Origin: Diphasiastrum complanatum
Taxonomy: Eukaryota > Streptophyta > Lycopodiopsida > Lycopodiales > Lycopodiaceae
NCBI GenBank assembly: GCA_029204225.1
Contig: CM055106.1
Span: 45,019,313-45,083,312 of the forward strand
Direction of reading: 5' to 3'
Length of the DNA stretch: 64,000 nt
In this document: positions 33,968 to 45,744 of the stretch, piece by piece
Position numbering within the stretch: the first letter of the stretch is position 1
How the letters are laid out: the number at the start of each line of letters is the position of its first letter
Made by a program: the position numbers and the translations under genes
The notes under the pieces: generated by a model
Databases searched by the model: none
What the model saw: the letters and a program-made list of their open reading frames with translations, nothing else
What the model was told of the DNA's origin: nothing

Positions 33968-34978
33968 GACTCCACTCCACCACCCAGAATAGCTAAGAAA
34001 ATTTTGGTTGAAGAGACTAAACTAAGAAAGTGACGTCTGTAGATCCGATCATAAGTTGCGATTCGCCTAGAGATCCATCGCCACGTAAACATCGTTCTTA
34101 TGATATAGTAGAAGATTTCGATTCTAGAATGCCAAATATAGCGGTGACCATAAATTTTTAATGGATTTTATTATATTAAAAACAACTAGAGAATCATCCT
34201 ATAAAGTGTTATTAGGAAGACCTTGGCTATACCAAGCTAATGTAGTAACCCATTGGAGGAGGACGGAAATCACCTTCCAAGACCAAGTGGCTACATCAGA
34301 AGAGAAGAGTCATAAAAGGATCATTGTATTCTGGGAAAAAAATAAATATGAAGGCAAAATGCCGACATCATCCTCAAGTTACACTTTGGAGAACAAAGAA
34401 GTCCACTCTGCAAGGACTGAGGAGGGAGAGGAGTCTATTAAACTGCCAATATCTGCATATAGCAATAAAGTAGAGTACATAGATAGAGGGGACTGTGGAA
34501 TTCCCAAAATTATCGCAACCATAGGCAGTTTTGTTATACAAAAGATATTAGCATATTCGGGATTAAGTATAAACTTGATGACCAAAAATATGGCTAAAGA
34601 ATTAGGACTAGGAGATCAAATCCAGTCCACTGTCCATTATGAAATACATCTAGTTGATGCATCCCATTGTACACAGGTAGGAGAGTTAAGGAACGTTAGT
34701 ATAAACATAGAAACCAAAATCTTTATTATGAATTTCTTTGTCATAAACCTAGCGGATATGCTACCATATTCAATATTGTTTGGTAGGCCGTAGTTATACT
34801 AGGCTGACGCCATTATAAATTGGTCTACAAAGCAAATATTCTTTCCAGGTATACTAACGGCCAGCCCATTAGGAGATCATCTTATAAGATGGGGTGAGAA
34901 AGTAGGAGAACCTATAGACTCCCAAGTAAATTTCATAGTGTTATGAGATAGATGAGGAGGATGGAAGAGAATCTCTAA
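33968..34978 (+). pseudogene. Element B2 protease region (module 1 deleted, module 2 kept)
   Basis: After a short linker (SYDIVEDFDSRMPNI, about 34098-34140) the sequence jumps to GDHKFLMDFIILKTT. The first retropepsin present in B1 is missing, apparently by a deletion across a short ATAT match. The conserved LLGRPWLY block is at about 34207-34230. The second retropepsin follows at about 34495-34590 with KILAYSGLSINLMTK (Asp lost, Ser and Gly kept) and its own FGRP block at about 34780-34790. B1 and B2 have damaged module 2 differently, so an intact version existed in their ancestor. Confidence 0.8.
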
Positions 34979-35460
34979 CATCTGAATCAAGGGAAGTTAT
35001 GGGTGGAACCAGAGCAAGTTTGAATAAGGGTATGATAGACAAAGATGATTATGAAGAAATAGAAATTAGCAAAGATAGAACTTTGAACCTGTATAAACAC
35101 TAATCTGACCAAGAATGGGAGTACATATTAATTCTCTAGAAATTTCTAAATGTGTTTGCTTGGTTGATAAATGATTTAACTAGTATACCAGTTAAATGGG
35201 GCGAGCATGGGATAGATTTAATCCAGGATGCTATACCAGTTAGACAAAGACAGTATAGATTAAACCCGAAGTATTCATTTTTAGTAAAGGATGAATTACA
35301 TAGATGCCTTAGAGCAAGAATATACCTTGTTCTGAGTAGTGTATCAACCATAGTAATAGTACCAAAGAAAAAGACATGAAATATTGGAGTATATCAGGAC
35401 TTTAGGAAGTTGAATGCAACTACCGCAAAAGACTATCATCCACTACCATACACAGACCCC
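34979..35460 (+). pseudogene. Element B2 reverse transcriptase, N-terminal end
   Basis: A linker leads to LNVFAWLINDLTSIP (about 35145-35190), then PVRQRQYRLNPKYSFLVKDE and TIVIVPKKK. After a stop at 35377 comes VYQDFRKLNATTAKDYHPLP, the fingers region of gypsy RT. The match ends at about 35457, where the minus-strand copia N begins with its last internal base. Palm catalytic residues are absent. Confidence 0.85.
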
Positions 35461-36862
35461 CTTAATGTGGATCCTGAAAAACTTTGATCTTCAGATTTAA
35501 CATATCATTAAATCTGAGATGTTGCTCCTTTGATAGAGCCTTTGTGAAGTAATCTGCTGTCATGTAGTTTGTTCTGCAGAAAACCAATGCTACTTCTTTG
35601 CTATGCACTTTCTCTCTAAGGTAATGATACCTTATTTCAATATGTTTGCTTCGAGAGTGAAATCTCGGATTGAGAGATAGCGCTATTGTGCTTTGATTGT
35701 CACAATAGATTGTTGTAGGAAGTGGTTGTGCAAGGTTGATGTCTGCAAGCAGTTGCCTTAGCCAGATCATCTCTGTTGCATTTGTGACAACTATGTATTT
35801 GGATTTTGTTGATGATAATGCAACTGAGGTCTGCTTCCGGCTGTTCCATGAGATTGGGCCTTGGTTGTATAAAAATAAAAATCCAGAAGTTGATTTTTGG
35901 TGTCGACATCTCCTACCCAATCTGCATCTATGTAGGGATGTTGGCAGTGTGGCTGCCTCCGTAATAGATGCCGAGAGCTTTTGTTGCTTGGATGTACTTC
36001 ATGACCTTTGTTAGTGCCTTCCAATGAGTTAAGCCTAGATTTGACAGGAATTGGCTGAGTGCACTGATTAAATATGCAAGGTCTGGTCACATGCAGATCA
36101 TTGCGTACATTAGTGAGCCGATGATGGATTGAAACGGGTAGCGCTTGATCTCCTCCTTTTCTGCCTTAGTTTGAGGAGATTGTTTGATAACTTTAGTCCA
36201 AGGTCGAGTGAAAAGTGACTTGGTTTGCAGTTGGCCATTCCATACTTTTCCAGCACATTGTTGAGATATCATTGATGAGTGTGTAGGTCGATCTCGTTGG
36301 ATTTGGATTCCGAGACAATAGTGGGCTGGACCTATGTTAGTCATCTTGTATTCCTAGGCCAACATACTTTTTGTGTCCTTTATCAGATTTAGATTGTTAC
36401 TAAATAAGAGTGTATCATCTACATAGAGAGTGATGATGATGAAGTAGTCTGATATAGACTTGAAATAGACATTCTAGTCTGCTGAGTTTGAAATAAAACC
36501 ATTCTCTATTAGAAATGCATTGATCTTCTGAAACCAGGCTCTTGGTGACTGTTTCAGCCCATAGAGCACCTTGTGGATTTTGCATACAAGGTGATGTTGC
36601 TTGCCGTTGAGTTCGTATCCCTCTGGCTGCGTCATATAGATTTTCTCTTCGATGGTTCCATTGAGGAATGTAGTTTGACATCCATCTGGTGAACTTCAAG
36701 ATCTGTTGCGACTGCAAAGGAGAGGAGTAGGCGGATCGAAACATGTTTGACAACTAGATGGAAGGTTTCTAAATAATCCAGATTTGGAATATGGGAAAAG
36801 CCTTTGGCGACTAGCCTGGCCTTGTAATGATTTAGCCTTCCTTCAATGTCGTACAAGCAATA
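35461..36862 (-). pseudogene. Copia N: reverse transcriptase and RNase H
   Basis: Reading leftward from 36862: YDIEGRLNHYKARLVAKGFS, the RT palm start with HQMDVKLH, broken frames with the HYCLGIQIQRD block near 36300, then RNase H at 35920-35470: STSGFLFLYNQGPISWNSRK, SVALSSTKSKYIVV, IYCDNQSTIALS and SKHIEIRYHYLREKV. Several frameshifts interrupt RT. It ends at the last internal base before where the 3' LTR would start (compare 22467), but no LTR is present. Family-mates are the 3' fragment at 22 kb and probably element O. Confidence 0.85.
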
Positions 36863-37259
36863 TTATTGTGTTACAAGCAAGATCTGTCAACAAAACATAA
36901 GACTAAGCATCATAAGTGCCTCTACTCGACTAGAGACAGAAAATAAGAAGTACAAAACTCGTGGAGAGAGAGAGGGCACAAAGAGCTTGTCTCCAAATTT
37001 GCATTACACACAAATTTCATCATATTCTCAATGAGAGTACATCACATATATATAGATCCATGGACTCTCCTCCTACTTTGAGTTGAATTGGAGTTGTGGA
37101 TCCACCTCTCAAGCTATCTAGACTTATCCAAGCCACCTCACTATGTCTAATTGTGCCACCTAGTCTTTTCATGCATTAAATGTGGCATGTAAAGTACAAA
37201 TGGCAATTCTTATGGTAGCTCGAGTTTCTACTTCTACCTACCTTGAATATTTTATTCTA
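36863..37259. repeat. LTR-like promoter region, probably minus strand
   Basis: On the minus strand it has a TATATATA box near 37046-37056 followed by a pyrimidine-rich leader, the look of a plant LTR promoter. No partner LTR was found in the window. No coding sequence. Confidence 0.4.
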
Positions 37260-37820
37260 AGATGGGTCTTTACTAAGCCAAAAGAGGTCAGTCTAAAGGC
37301 ACCTTAGGGATCTACATACCTTTAGTCTAAGCGCACCATCGGGTTTTTTGAGATTTTGCTACATTGGCAGACCAACGTCGCCAACTTATCATCAACCCTA
37401 AAATAGCTGGACAACCAAATATCCCAAGGGCGGTTAGCGGTTACCAATTTTGTACATATACAAAGACTGGCATAAATAACATTCAAGGCTTGTAAGATGT
37501 TTGTCTCTCGACACTTGTAAATATATATACTAGTTGAATCAAGCTATGTAAGTGTTAATTAAAATTCTCTTTCAATCAGAGTTATCTGTAGCTAGCATTA
37601 TCACGCTCAGCAAGTTGAAGTTATTACTTCAAGCCATTATACTCATTGTTGAAATTAATCAGAGTGCAATTTTTGTCTCACTACTGCATTGTTCATTTGC
37701 GCAATTTATATGAATCACTTGTCTTAAATATTTTTGCTGCTAATTGTTGTGTTTCCGTTCATACACGCCTATGCTCAAAGCCTCAAGCTTCCACTGTCGG
37801 TCATCCCACGTTTTATGACA
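37260..37820 (+). repeat. Copia O 5' LTR (start approximate)
   Basis: Ends TTTTATGACA directly before the PBS. The 5' part (about 37277-37475) is homologous to 63085-63280; the 3' part is homologous, in reverse, to 21890-22110. The exact start was not determined. Confidence 0.75.
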
Positions 37821-37831
37821 TGGTATCAGAG
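37821..37831 (+). promoter_or_regulatory. Copia O primer-binding site
   Basis: TGGTATCAGAG immediately after the LTR end, the initiator-Met tRNA type. Confidence 0.92.
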
Positions 37832-37949
37832 TAGGCATTTTAGTAATCTGCATTTCTACTACGGATTATCAGTCTTGTTTCTATCAAGACGTCTTTCTAG
37901 CAAACATGCAGCCAACAGTATTCCAAAAATTGTTGTTTCTACCAACGAT

Positions 37950-40144
37950 CTCGTTCAACAAGAATCGATACATCATCTAGTTCATCTCTCATTGACAAAC
38001 TCAATGGAGATAACTACCATATCTGGAAATTCAAGATGAAGGTTATACTTCTAGCCAAAGAATTGTGGGACATTGTTGATGGCACAAAGCTCAAACCAAA
38101 AGGTGATGCAGCCAGCATCACCAAGTGGAGACTGAGAGATGGCAAAGTATTTTCCATGATCACCCTCAATATGAAGGATACTCAGATTAGCCACATACGT
38201 GCTAATCAGACTGCTAAGAATGCATGGGACATCTTAGCAACTCTCTATGACATCAAAGACGTTACTTCCAAGTTCATCTGCGGAAGAAATTCTTCACCCT
38301 CAGAATGTCTGATGCAGATAGTGTTTCGAGTCATCTCAACACATTCAAAAATCTTATGGAGCAGATGACTACAACTGGTTTAATCATAGAAGATTCGGAT
38401 GCACTCATGACTCTATTATCGAGTCTACCTGAAGCCTACAAAAATTGGATAATGGCAATTTCTACCCAGGAGCACCTCACTCTATCAAGAGTAATTTCGC
38501 TGCTCCTACAAGAGGAGATCAGAAGATTAGCACCCTCCTCAAGCTCATGATCAGATCCTCAAACCCTATATTCAAAAAATTAGAAGTTTAGATCCAAGAA
38601 ATCTACAAAGTCAGGCTATACTGACAAGAAAAGCAACATGCAATCTAGACCAAATTCCAGTCTAGGATCGAATTCAAGCTCATTCATCATTCCAACTTGT
38701 GCAAAAACTTTTTTGTAGATGTTGTAAGAGGATTGGCCACGAAATCAAGGACTGCCGAACTTTGAAATACAACAACAAAAAGAAGAAGCAGTTCCAACAA
38801 CAAGCACATAGTGCTACAACCAGTCACTCAAATTAGCAACAAGAAGAAGAAGATGAAGCAGCTTTTATGACCAAAGTCGAAGAACAACAAGATATCGATT
38901 CCTGGTATCTAGATTTTGGAGCAACTCAACACATGACTCACCATCGCGACTGGTTCAAAGACTATACTTCTCCATGCAAAAGCTGTATTATTAGCAAACA
39001 TTCTAGGAGTCCCTTCATTTCAGACTCAGTTCATACATCCAAGGGGTTGCTTGACCTTGTACATAGCGACATTTGTGGCTCGATGCAGACTGCTTCCACA
39101 GAAGGAGCTCTCTATTTCCTAACCTTCATCAATGACTTCTCTTGAAGAACTGCAACCTACTATATGAAGAACAAATCCAAAGCATTCAAGTTCTTCAAGC
39201 AGTTCAAGGCGTCTACAGAAAACCAAACCCACAGGAAGATCAAGGCTCTATGCACAGATGGAGGGGGAGAGTACATCTCCACAGAATTCAAGGAGTTCTA
39301 CAAGGCCAACAAGGTACATCAACAATATACAACTAGCTACTCACCTCAGTCCAATGGTGTAGCTGAACGAAAGAATCGAACACTCATCGAAAGTGCCAAG
39401 AGCATGATGGCCCGTGCCTCTCTTCCAAAGAAATTTTGGGCAAAAGCTGTTACTACAACTACCTATTTGTAGAATTGATCCATCGCCAAAGCACTGAATG
39501 GCAAGACACCTTATGAGGTGTGGACAGGATCAAAACCATCACTCAAACATATTCGAATGTTTGGTTGCATCGCTTTCACTCAGATCCTTGAAGATCTAAG
39601 GAGAAAGCTGGATGATAAGAGTAGAAAAACAATTTTCATCGGCTATTCTCCAGACCACAAGGCATACAAGCTCTACAATTTGGATACCGAGAAGGCATTC
39701 ACCAGTAGAGACATCATTTTTGTGGAAGACCAGTTTATCGACCACAAAAGAAAAATTGCTGATAAATTCGACTCTAGGATTGAGCAACCAGACAACTCTG
39801 ATCCAGAGATTCAACTACAGAATCTCGACGCTAACTCAAACAATGAGTTAGAACCTTAATGAGTCAACCCACATCAGAGGATCGAAGTTCAATCCAGAAG
39901 GTCGAACAGGTCCAAACAGCCTCCATCCAGATTTATGAATGATCCAGTCTGCTACTTTGTGCAAAAACCGACCACCATTTTTGAAGCAATGTCTACTCTT
40001 GACGCTAACCAGTGGAAAGCAGTGATGGACATCGAATTCGATTCTCTTATGGAGAATCAAACATGGACACTCATAGAGATGCCAAAGGACCGAAACCCAA
40101 TTCCATGCAAATGGATCTTCAAGGCGAATCAGTTTTCCTATTGA
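37950..40144 (+). pseudogene. Copia O: gag, protease, integrase, start of RT
   Basis: Gag begins around 37975 with LIDKLNGDNYHIWKFKMKV. A frameshift near 38290 leads to SDADSVSSHLNTFKNLMEQM. A CCHC knuckle, CRCCKRIGHEIKDC, lies at about 38713-38757. The protease reads WYLDFGATQHM (about 38900), Ser of DSG changed to Phe. The integrase zinc domain is largely deleted. The core has VHSDICG (about 39060), CTDGGGEYIS (about 39252) and NGVAERKNRT (about 39353), with stops at 39143 and 39470. After the integrase hinge, RT opens with WKAVMDIEFDSLMENQTWTL and stops at CKWIFKANQ (about 40110-40135). The next codons expected are those with which N begins, on the other strand. Confidence 0.88.
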
Positions 40145-41235
40145 CAACCAATGCTAGTCTGATCTTTATGGTATTATTGGGCTTAGGAGATCAAAAATAC
40201 GTGTGTAGGGCATCCCACACGTGTGAATTCAGCATGGTATCAAAGCCTACCTAAGTTTTACAAGCAAATCTAATAAAAAAGTTTGCAGATCTGATCAGAT
40301 TTCAAGCTAGGAATTGTCTAGATTCTACTTTCTAGCTAGTTTGCAGTTTTCTGGTGATTTAGAGCTTCAAACCACATTGAATGGTCTAGATCAGGTACTG
40401 TACATCAGGTGCTGGCACGTGTGAAATCTGCCCATTTTCAGTTTGGTGGTTCTCTCTCACCTTAGATCCAAATTTCATGCAAATCAGCCCACTAGAAAGC
40501 TAGAAATGTGTAAAATCTGATGCAATTTAAATTATGACAGTTGGATAAGCCAATCAGAAGTTATAAGCTTTTGAAGAGTCGTAGGTAGGGCACCTAGACT
40601 TGTGGCAAATCGTGTATACATATCATTTATTGCTTGAATGATCACAAAAATCATCCAGAAGCTGCACAATCTCATCTATATGTGATTCAGACAAAATTTA
40701 TAGGTTCTAGGCAAACTGTTTCATACAAATAGATTGTATTTGAGTCAATTTGACATTTTTGGAGTATTTCACATGTGTGAAATTCAGAGAACCATAACTT
40801 TTGCCATACTTCATCTTTTTTGATGATTCAAATTTTGTTTTAGAGAGATTGTCAAGCTAGTGAGATCTATCTCATAGTTTTTTGCTTGGTCTTACATAGG
40901 ATTTGGTTTTGTACCCTTGATTGGTTCTTATAGTGAGAAGATAAGCAATTCTTTCATCCATCTTTTTTGATTTCCATCATTCTTTATGACTTCAATGGGT
41001 GTCTTTCTATTAGAAGCAAGTGAAAGATTGTCAACCTCCAATTACTCAATTTGGAAGGTTAGAATGGAATCTATCTTAATACTACAAGATGTGATGGATA
41101 TTGTACTTGGCATTGAAGAACCACAAATTCTTTAAGAAATTCCAAAGTACAAAAAGAGAGCTAGGATGGCTTAGCATTATATTAAGATGAATGTCTCAAA
41201 TGACATCTTAAGAGAAACTGGTGCTTGTACTAACC
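40145..41235 (+). mobile_element. Copia I: LTR end, PBS, leader, gag start
   Basis: Begins with about 90 bases of LTR tail ending in CAGCA, then PBS TGGTATCAAAGCC at 40235-40247 (one change from consensus), a 750-base leader, and a gag fragment from ATG 40995: GVFLLEASERLSTSNYSIWK. Stops at 41131 and 41172 break it, and homology to J gag stops at 41235. Leader and gag resemble element J. Confidence 0.8.
40995..41235 (+). pseudogene. Copia I gag fragment
   Basis: About 80 codons closely matching the start of J gag (56386) and more distantly C gag, with KMNVSNDILRET near the end. Truncated where the flanking sequence begins. Confidence 0.82.
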
Positions 41236-41810
41236 GTTAATATGGAGAGAACTAACTAAGTTCAATTTCCACGACTTAAAAAATAAGAGGAAACATGTCT
41301 CATTGACGGAGTGGTTCCTTTTTAACATTAACTCCCCAAAAAGTTTGTGTTAATAATATAAGTACAATGGTAGTTAATGAAGTGACATGACGTGTTTTTG
41401 AAAGTTGGACCCTATGAAATTAGAATTTTTTGATATCGGATCGACTCGTATTGAATCTATATTGGATCAAAATGTATTTATAATTTTTTAATACATTGAG
41501 ACATAGAAATTATTCGATACATAGTGTTCAGAATTTGGGACACTTAAAAAGCTTCAATAGATCGAAAAAATCAAAATATAGTATAACTCTCCTCCCCTCA
41601 AATTGTGAAATGACCTCGTTGAAGAAAAATAAGAAATAAAACTGAATCTCTCTTGGAAAAGCATAGAACAAAATTTGCTTACATAAAACCAATAGGTTTA
41701 TTTTTTATTTTTTTCTAAAAACTAGAACGACACAATTGAAACACAAAACAAAAAAAATAAAAAACCAAAAATTTAAATATCTGAAGTATTATTATATTTT
41801 TTTACTCGAG
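41236..41810. other. Unassigned AT-rich interval
   Basis: No ORF or repeat recognised. It lies where element K's 3' LTR might be expected, but no match to K's 5' LTR was seen. Confidence 0.4.
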
Positions 41811-43270
41811 ATCCATTGACTCGAGTATCCATTAATCCATCTTGTAGGTCTGCCAGTTGAATAGAGCCATTTTCAAATATTTCCATCACTTTATATGGTC
41901 CCATCCACCTTGTGTGTAGCTTCCTAAAAACTTCATATGTCGACTATCTTAAAGTAAAGCAAGATCTCCTTCTTTCAAAGAGATTTTCTTCAAATTATTA
42001 TTATACCTTGCTTTTCTTTTTGCTTGAACCTAAGAGGTTTCCTGCAGGGCACAATATCGGTCATCCTCTAATCGAGATATATTATGCAACATGTCATTAA
42101 TCATATGATTGGATTCATCTCTCTTGGATTCGATAAGTAGGGACATCGAATGAAATTGGTAGAGTTGGATACATTTCATAAACCAAATAGAATGGGATTT
42201 TCTTTGTTGTTATTTTTTCAGTATTTCTGTAGCCCAAAGTACAGATGACAACTTAGTATCCTAATCTATGAAATGCTGGCCTGTTATTTTATTTAGAATT
42301 TTACAGAGTATATCATTAACTCTTTCTGTTAACCCATTAGCTTTTGGATTCTAAGGTGTAGTCCTTCGATGTATAATCATAAAATATTTTAACAATTCAG
42401 CAATGGTTTGGTTGATGAAATGAGTTTCCCTATCACTTACCAATTCTAGTGGGCATCCATACTTGGTAATTATATTCATAAACAGAAAATTAGCAACTGT
42501 CTTTTGCATCGTTTCTTTTTGTTGCCTCAGCCTCAACTATTTTAGTACAATAGTCTGTGGCTACCAATATGTATCGATTTTTCTTATGCCTTGTGGCTGG
42601 TTTGATAGGACCCACAAAATCGGTCCCCCATTTTTCAAAGGGCACTAATGGCAAAATTGGTATTAAAGGCCAATTGCTGGAAGCTGTCAGTTTGCCAACT
42701 CATTGACATGATGGATCACAGTTTATAATAAACTGATGAACATCTCGATATATTGTTGGCCACTTGTATTTTTCATTCATTATTTTTTTTACGGTATTTT
42801 TCATTGCAAAATGGCCCCCTGCATCTTTCATTTGGAAAGATCTGATCACTAGTTGAATCTAATCTTTTTCCAAACATCTTCTAACCTCATCATTTTCCAT
42901 TTTGTACAAAATGACTAAAATTATGGTATAGGGAGCGACTCGATTTTGAAAAATATTTTTCTCTTCTCTGGTCATATTGTAAAGTTTGCATTCAATAATA
43001 TCTGCATACCATGAATCATGAGTTGTTAACAACATTACTTTCTCATCTGAAAGCGTATCAGAAACTAGATTCTTTTGTTCTGTAGTCTCGAGTCTTGATA
43101 AATAATCTACATTCGAATGGTATTTGCCAAGTTGAACCTCGACTGTATAATCAAATTCAGATAATAGGAGAATCTATCGAACTATTCTTCTTGACAAATT
43201 AGGCTTATTTACCAAGTACTTGATAGCATTATGATCGACATAAAAAATGAATGCATAACTAATCAAATAA
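41811..43270 (-). pseudogene. Gypsy K: RNase H tail and integrase
   Basis: From 43270 leftward: the RNase H segment FYVDHNAIKYLVNKPN and VEVQLGKYHSNVDYLSRL, the linker DIIECKLYN, and the zinc domain around 42700-42900 (GGHFAMKN...CDPSCQ). The catalytic core starts with [12 protein letters not shown] (about 42600-42640), and the second Asp is kept in LVSDRETHFINQ (about 42410-42450). The Glu region near 42330 is out of frame. The C-terminal part ends with LKEGDLALL near 41960. Many stops. Gag lies immediately upstream, so protease and RT are deleted. Confidence 0.83.
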
Positions 43271-43780
43271 TGTCAAAAGAATGTGAGTGGAATAAACAAT
43301 TTCTCGAAATTGCTTCTAGAATTGGTTTTTTAAGTCGGTCCAAGTGGAAACCAACCTTAGTTCTATTTGACTGAACCAGATTCTTGCCTCCTTTCTTAAT
43401 AAACCAGGAAAAATCCTCAACTTATCCGCATTCTTTATTGATGACTGCTATGGACTCAAATTGAGACACATAACTATCAGCATCCTCCATGGCTCTTCCT
43501 TTAAAATAATCATATCAAATCTTAGAGAAAGTTGATGTTGGAGCTGCCATCTCATCATGATCATTGGCTCCTTTGTCTAAATGGGATGGACTAGATGATT
43601 TTTCCTTTTCCGATTCGAGATCTAGTTATGGAGGTTCCTTAGTATAGGATTTTCTTCTTCGATCAGTCCAAGCATCTCTATCCCACTCTAATTCTCTTTT
43701 CCGTTCTCTATGCCTCCATCTTTCTTCTCGCTCTTTCCTTTGTCTTTATTGTCTATCTTTCCATTCTTGACCTTCGGACA
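43271..43780 (-). pseudogene. Gypsy K gag, N-terminal part
   Basis: ATG at 43780 begins an Arg/Glu-rich segment (ERWRHRERKRELEWDRDAW). An acidic/Ser linker follows, then the capsid block YDYFKGRAMEDADSYVSQFE, close to element A's gag. A few stops are present. At about 43320 it joins RNase H sequence directly. About 2.5 kb of gag-pol expected between them is missing. Confidence 0.8.
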
Positions 43781-44791
43781 TATAAAGACAAAAAGATCAA
43801 TTTCATAATATTGAAGTTTGTAGGATTGAGATTTTTCGATATAGAATCAAATTTAATCAGATATTTAGTTTACACATTTGCATATGTCACTATGTCCATA
43901 CCCACAATTAGCAGTAAATTTGCCTCATAATTACTCACCTCTTTTAAGGCATCACAAGGTCTTATAAAAAAGACCAATCACATGAATTTAAATCTTCAAA
44001 GATTTATCTAGACCAATCATTCTTCCATTATCAATTTTGTGATCCATCCATAAGGTATTATAATGCGACCTTGCGATCACAGTGATCTCCGTGCTCTCTC
44101 CTCTATTTCTGTCAAAATGGCTGATCAAGTTCTTGCCAGAGGTGGGCGATTTATACGAAGGTGATGATTGATTATGATGTTGGATGTTGACAAAGATTCC
44201 AGTATTACATTTGAAAGTTCTCCTCCGATCAATCACTTTGAAAAATGCTAAAGAGATTTCCTCCAGAGAACCCGCGTTAGTTGCTGTTATGACAAAGACT
44301 ATGAATCCATCACTTCAAGAGCTACCAACATATAAAATTTCGAAGATTGCGTTGATAATCTGTGCGAGTCTTTAAGTATACAGTTTATTAATGACGTTGC
44401 ACCATGGAATTTCATTGATGTAATACTGCTGAATACACATATATACATACAAGACTCTTTGTTATCATTGCATCTTTGATTGAATTATGTTTATAATGCC
44501 ACATTCACCCTTCATGGCCATGCATAATACACAATCACTGTTACAATATCATGACCACAAGTCTCATGTCGCCTGGTCCAATGAAATTCTCCTTCTAGTT
44601 TTAGAAGACTCCCTAAAATCACAATTTCTTCTTCAAACAAGGGAATAAATTTCTAAAATAACCAACTTGTCTAAGGAATAGTCTAAGTGAATCTTGATTT
44701 TTGATACTTCTAACAAAATTCCTTCTGGACATCTTTAATCAGGTTCCTTGAACCACTGCGTAAAATCCTTTTCATTAATAAAACCAGTCGA
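43781..44791 (-). other. Gypsy K leader with an E-family insert
   Basis: Non-coding stretch between PBS and gag. Positions 43795-43967 match the end and 3' flank of element E's third ORF (11815-11988), in the orientation opposite to K. Confidence 0.65.
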
Positions 44792-44809
44792 TCCCCGACA
44801 ATGGTGCCA
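44792..44809 (-). promoter_or_regulatory. Gypsy K primer-binding site
   Basis: Minus strand TGGCACCATTGTCGGGGA, one base from the TGGCGCC form; fixes K's orientation and LTR edge. Confidence 0.85.
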
Positions 44810-44821
44810 AAATTTAGCTTA

Positions 44822-45744
44822 TGTTGTAACTTACTGAACTCAATTTTGTATGATTTATGTAGTATAAGAGGTACTGTTCCCTATAGATATCAAAATTATA
44901 GTTATTACTTAATGAAAAACCTTTATGTAGTGAAATAAATGATAAACTGGTCATCAACAGATGCTCTTGTCCAACGGCCAGTTCTTTTTGTTGTTCAAAG
45001 TTTAATTGTTTATTTATGTTACACATAATTCCAATGTATCTAATTATCTCGTGCCAATAGCTTTACACAATCAATGATGTATCGAATTAGAGACCTCTCT
45101 AAGTACACAAGCCATAGTAGTGAATCTGTATAGTTTTGATGCTATATGAGAACAGATTTGAATAAGCAAGTTAAGCCATCATGCAAATAGCAGAGGATCT
45201 ACACTACCAAGTATTCTACTTATCAAATTAGCTAAGTAACATACAATTGTATTGAATAGGAGACATTGATATGCTTGTTTCACCCTGATTAGATCATCAG
45301 ATATATGTACTACAATGTGCATTCACCATGTTGTATTTCATAACACTTAATAGAACAATAGAGTATGCACTTAATACTCAAATAGCATAAGCACATTCCC
45401 GGAAATAATAATCAAAGAGCAAGAGCGACTCACAATCATAGACAATATAAGGTACTTAATACTTCTATCTTCAATATATTTCATTAAAACAACTGAGTAC
45501 AATGACTCTTTATAGCTCATGACTGTCCATAATTGTCTAATTGCTATAACTGAATCAGGTATCGAATTTCATATTTCGAGTCAATATCGATTTCTAGAAT
45601 ATCGATACGTATCAATTTTGCCTTAAGAATTCTAATTCAATCTAAAACAAATTCTATTTTGCATAATAAAAATGGCCTTTCTGCCATAATAAATAGGAAC
45701 TCTAACTACAAACAAATGTAAAAAGGATCATGTGAACCCTCACA
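44822..45744 (-). repeat. Gypsy K 5' LTR, about 923 bp
   Basis: On the minus strand it starts TGTGAGGG and ends GTTACAACA just before the PBS. The right boundary is set by where integrase coding sequence of K2 resumes at 45745. No second copy is visible, so the limits rest on TG/CA ends and context. Confidence 0.65.

Noticed and set aside
44184-44375. Plus-strand 63-codon frame
   Set aside because: Lies in K's untranslated leader; no similarity or start context.
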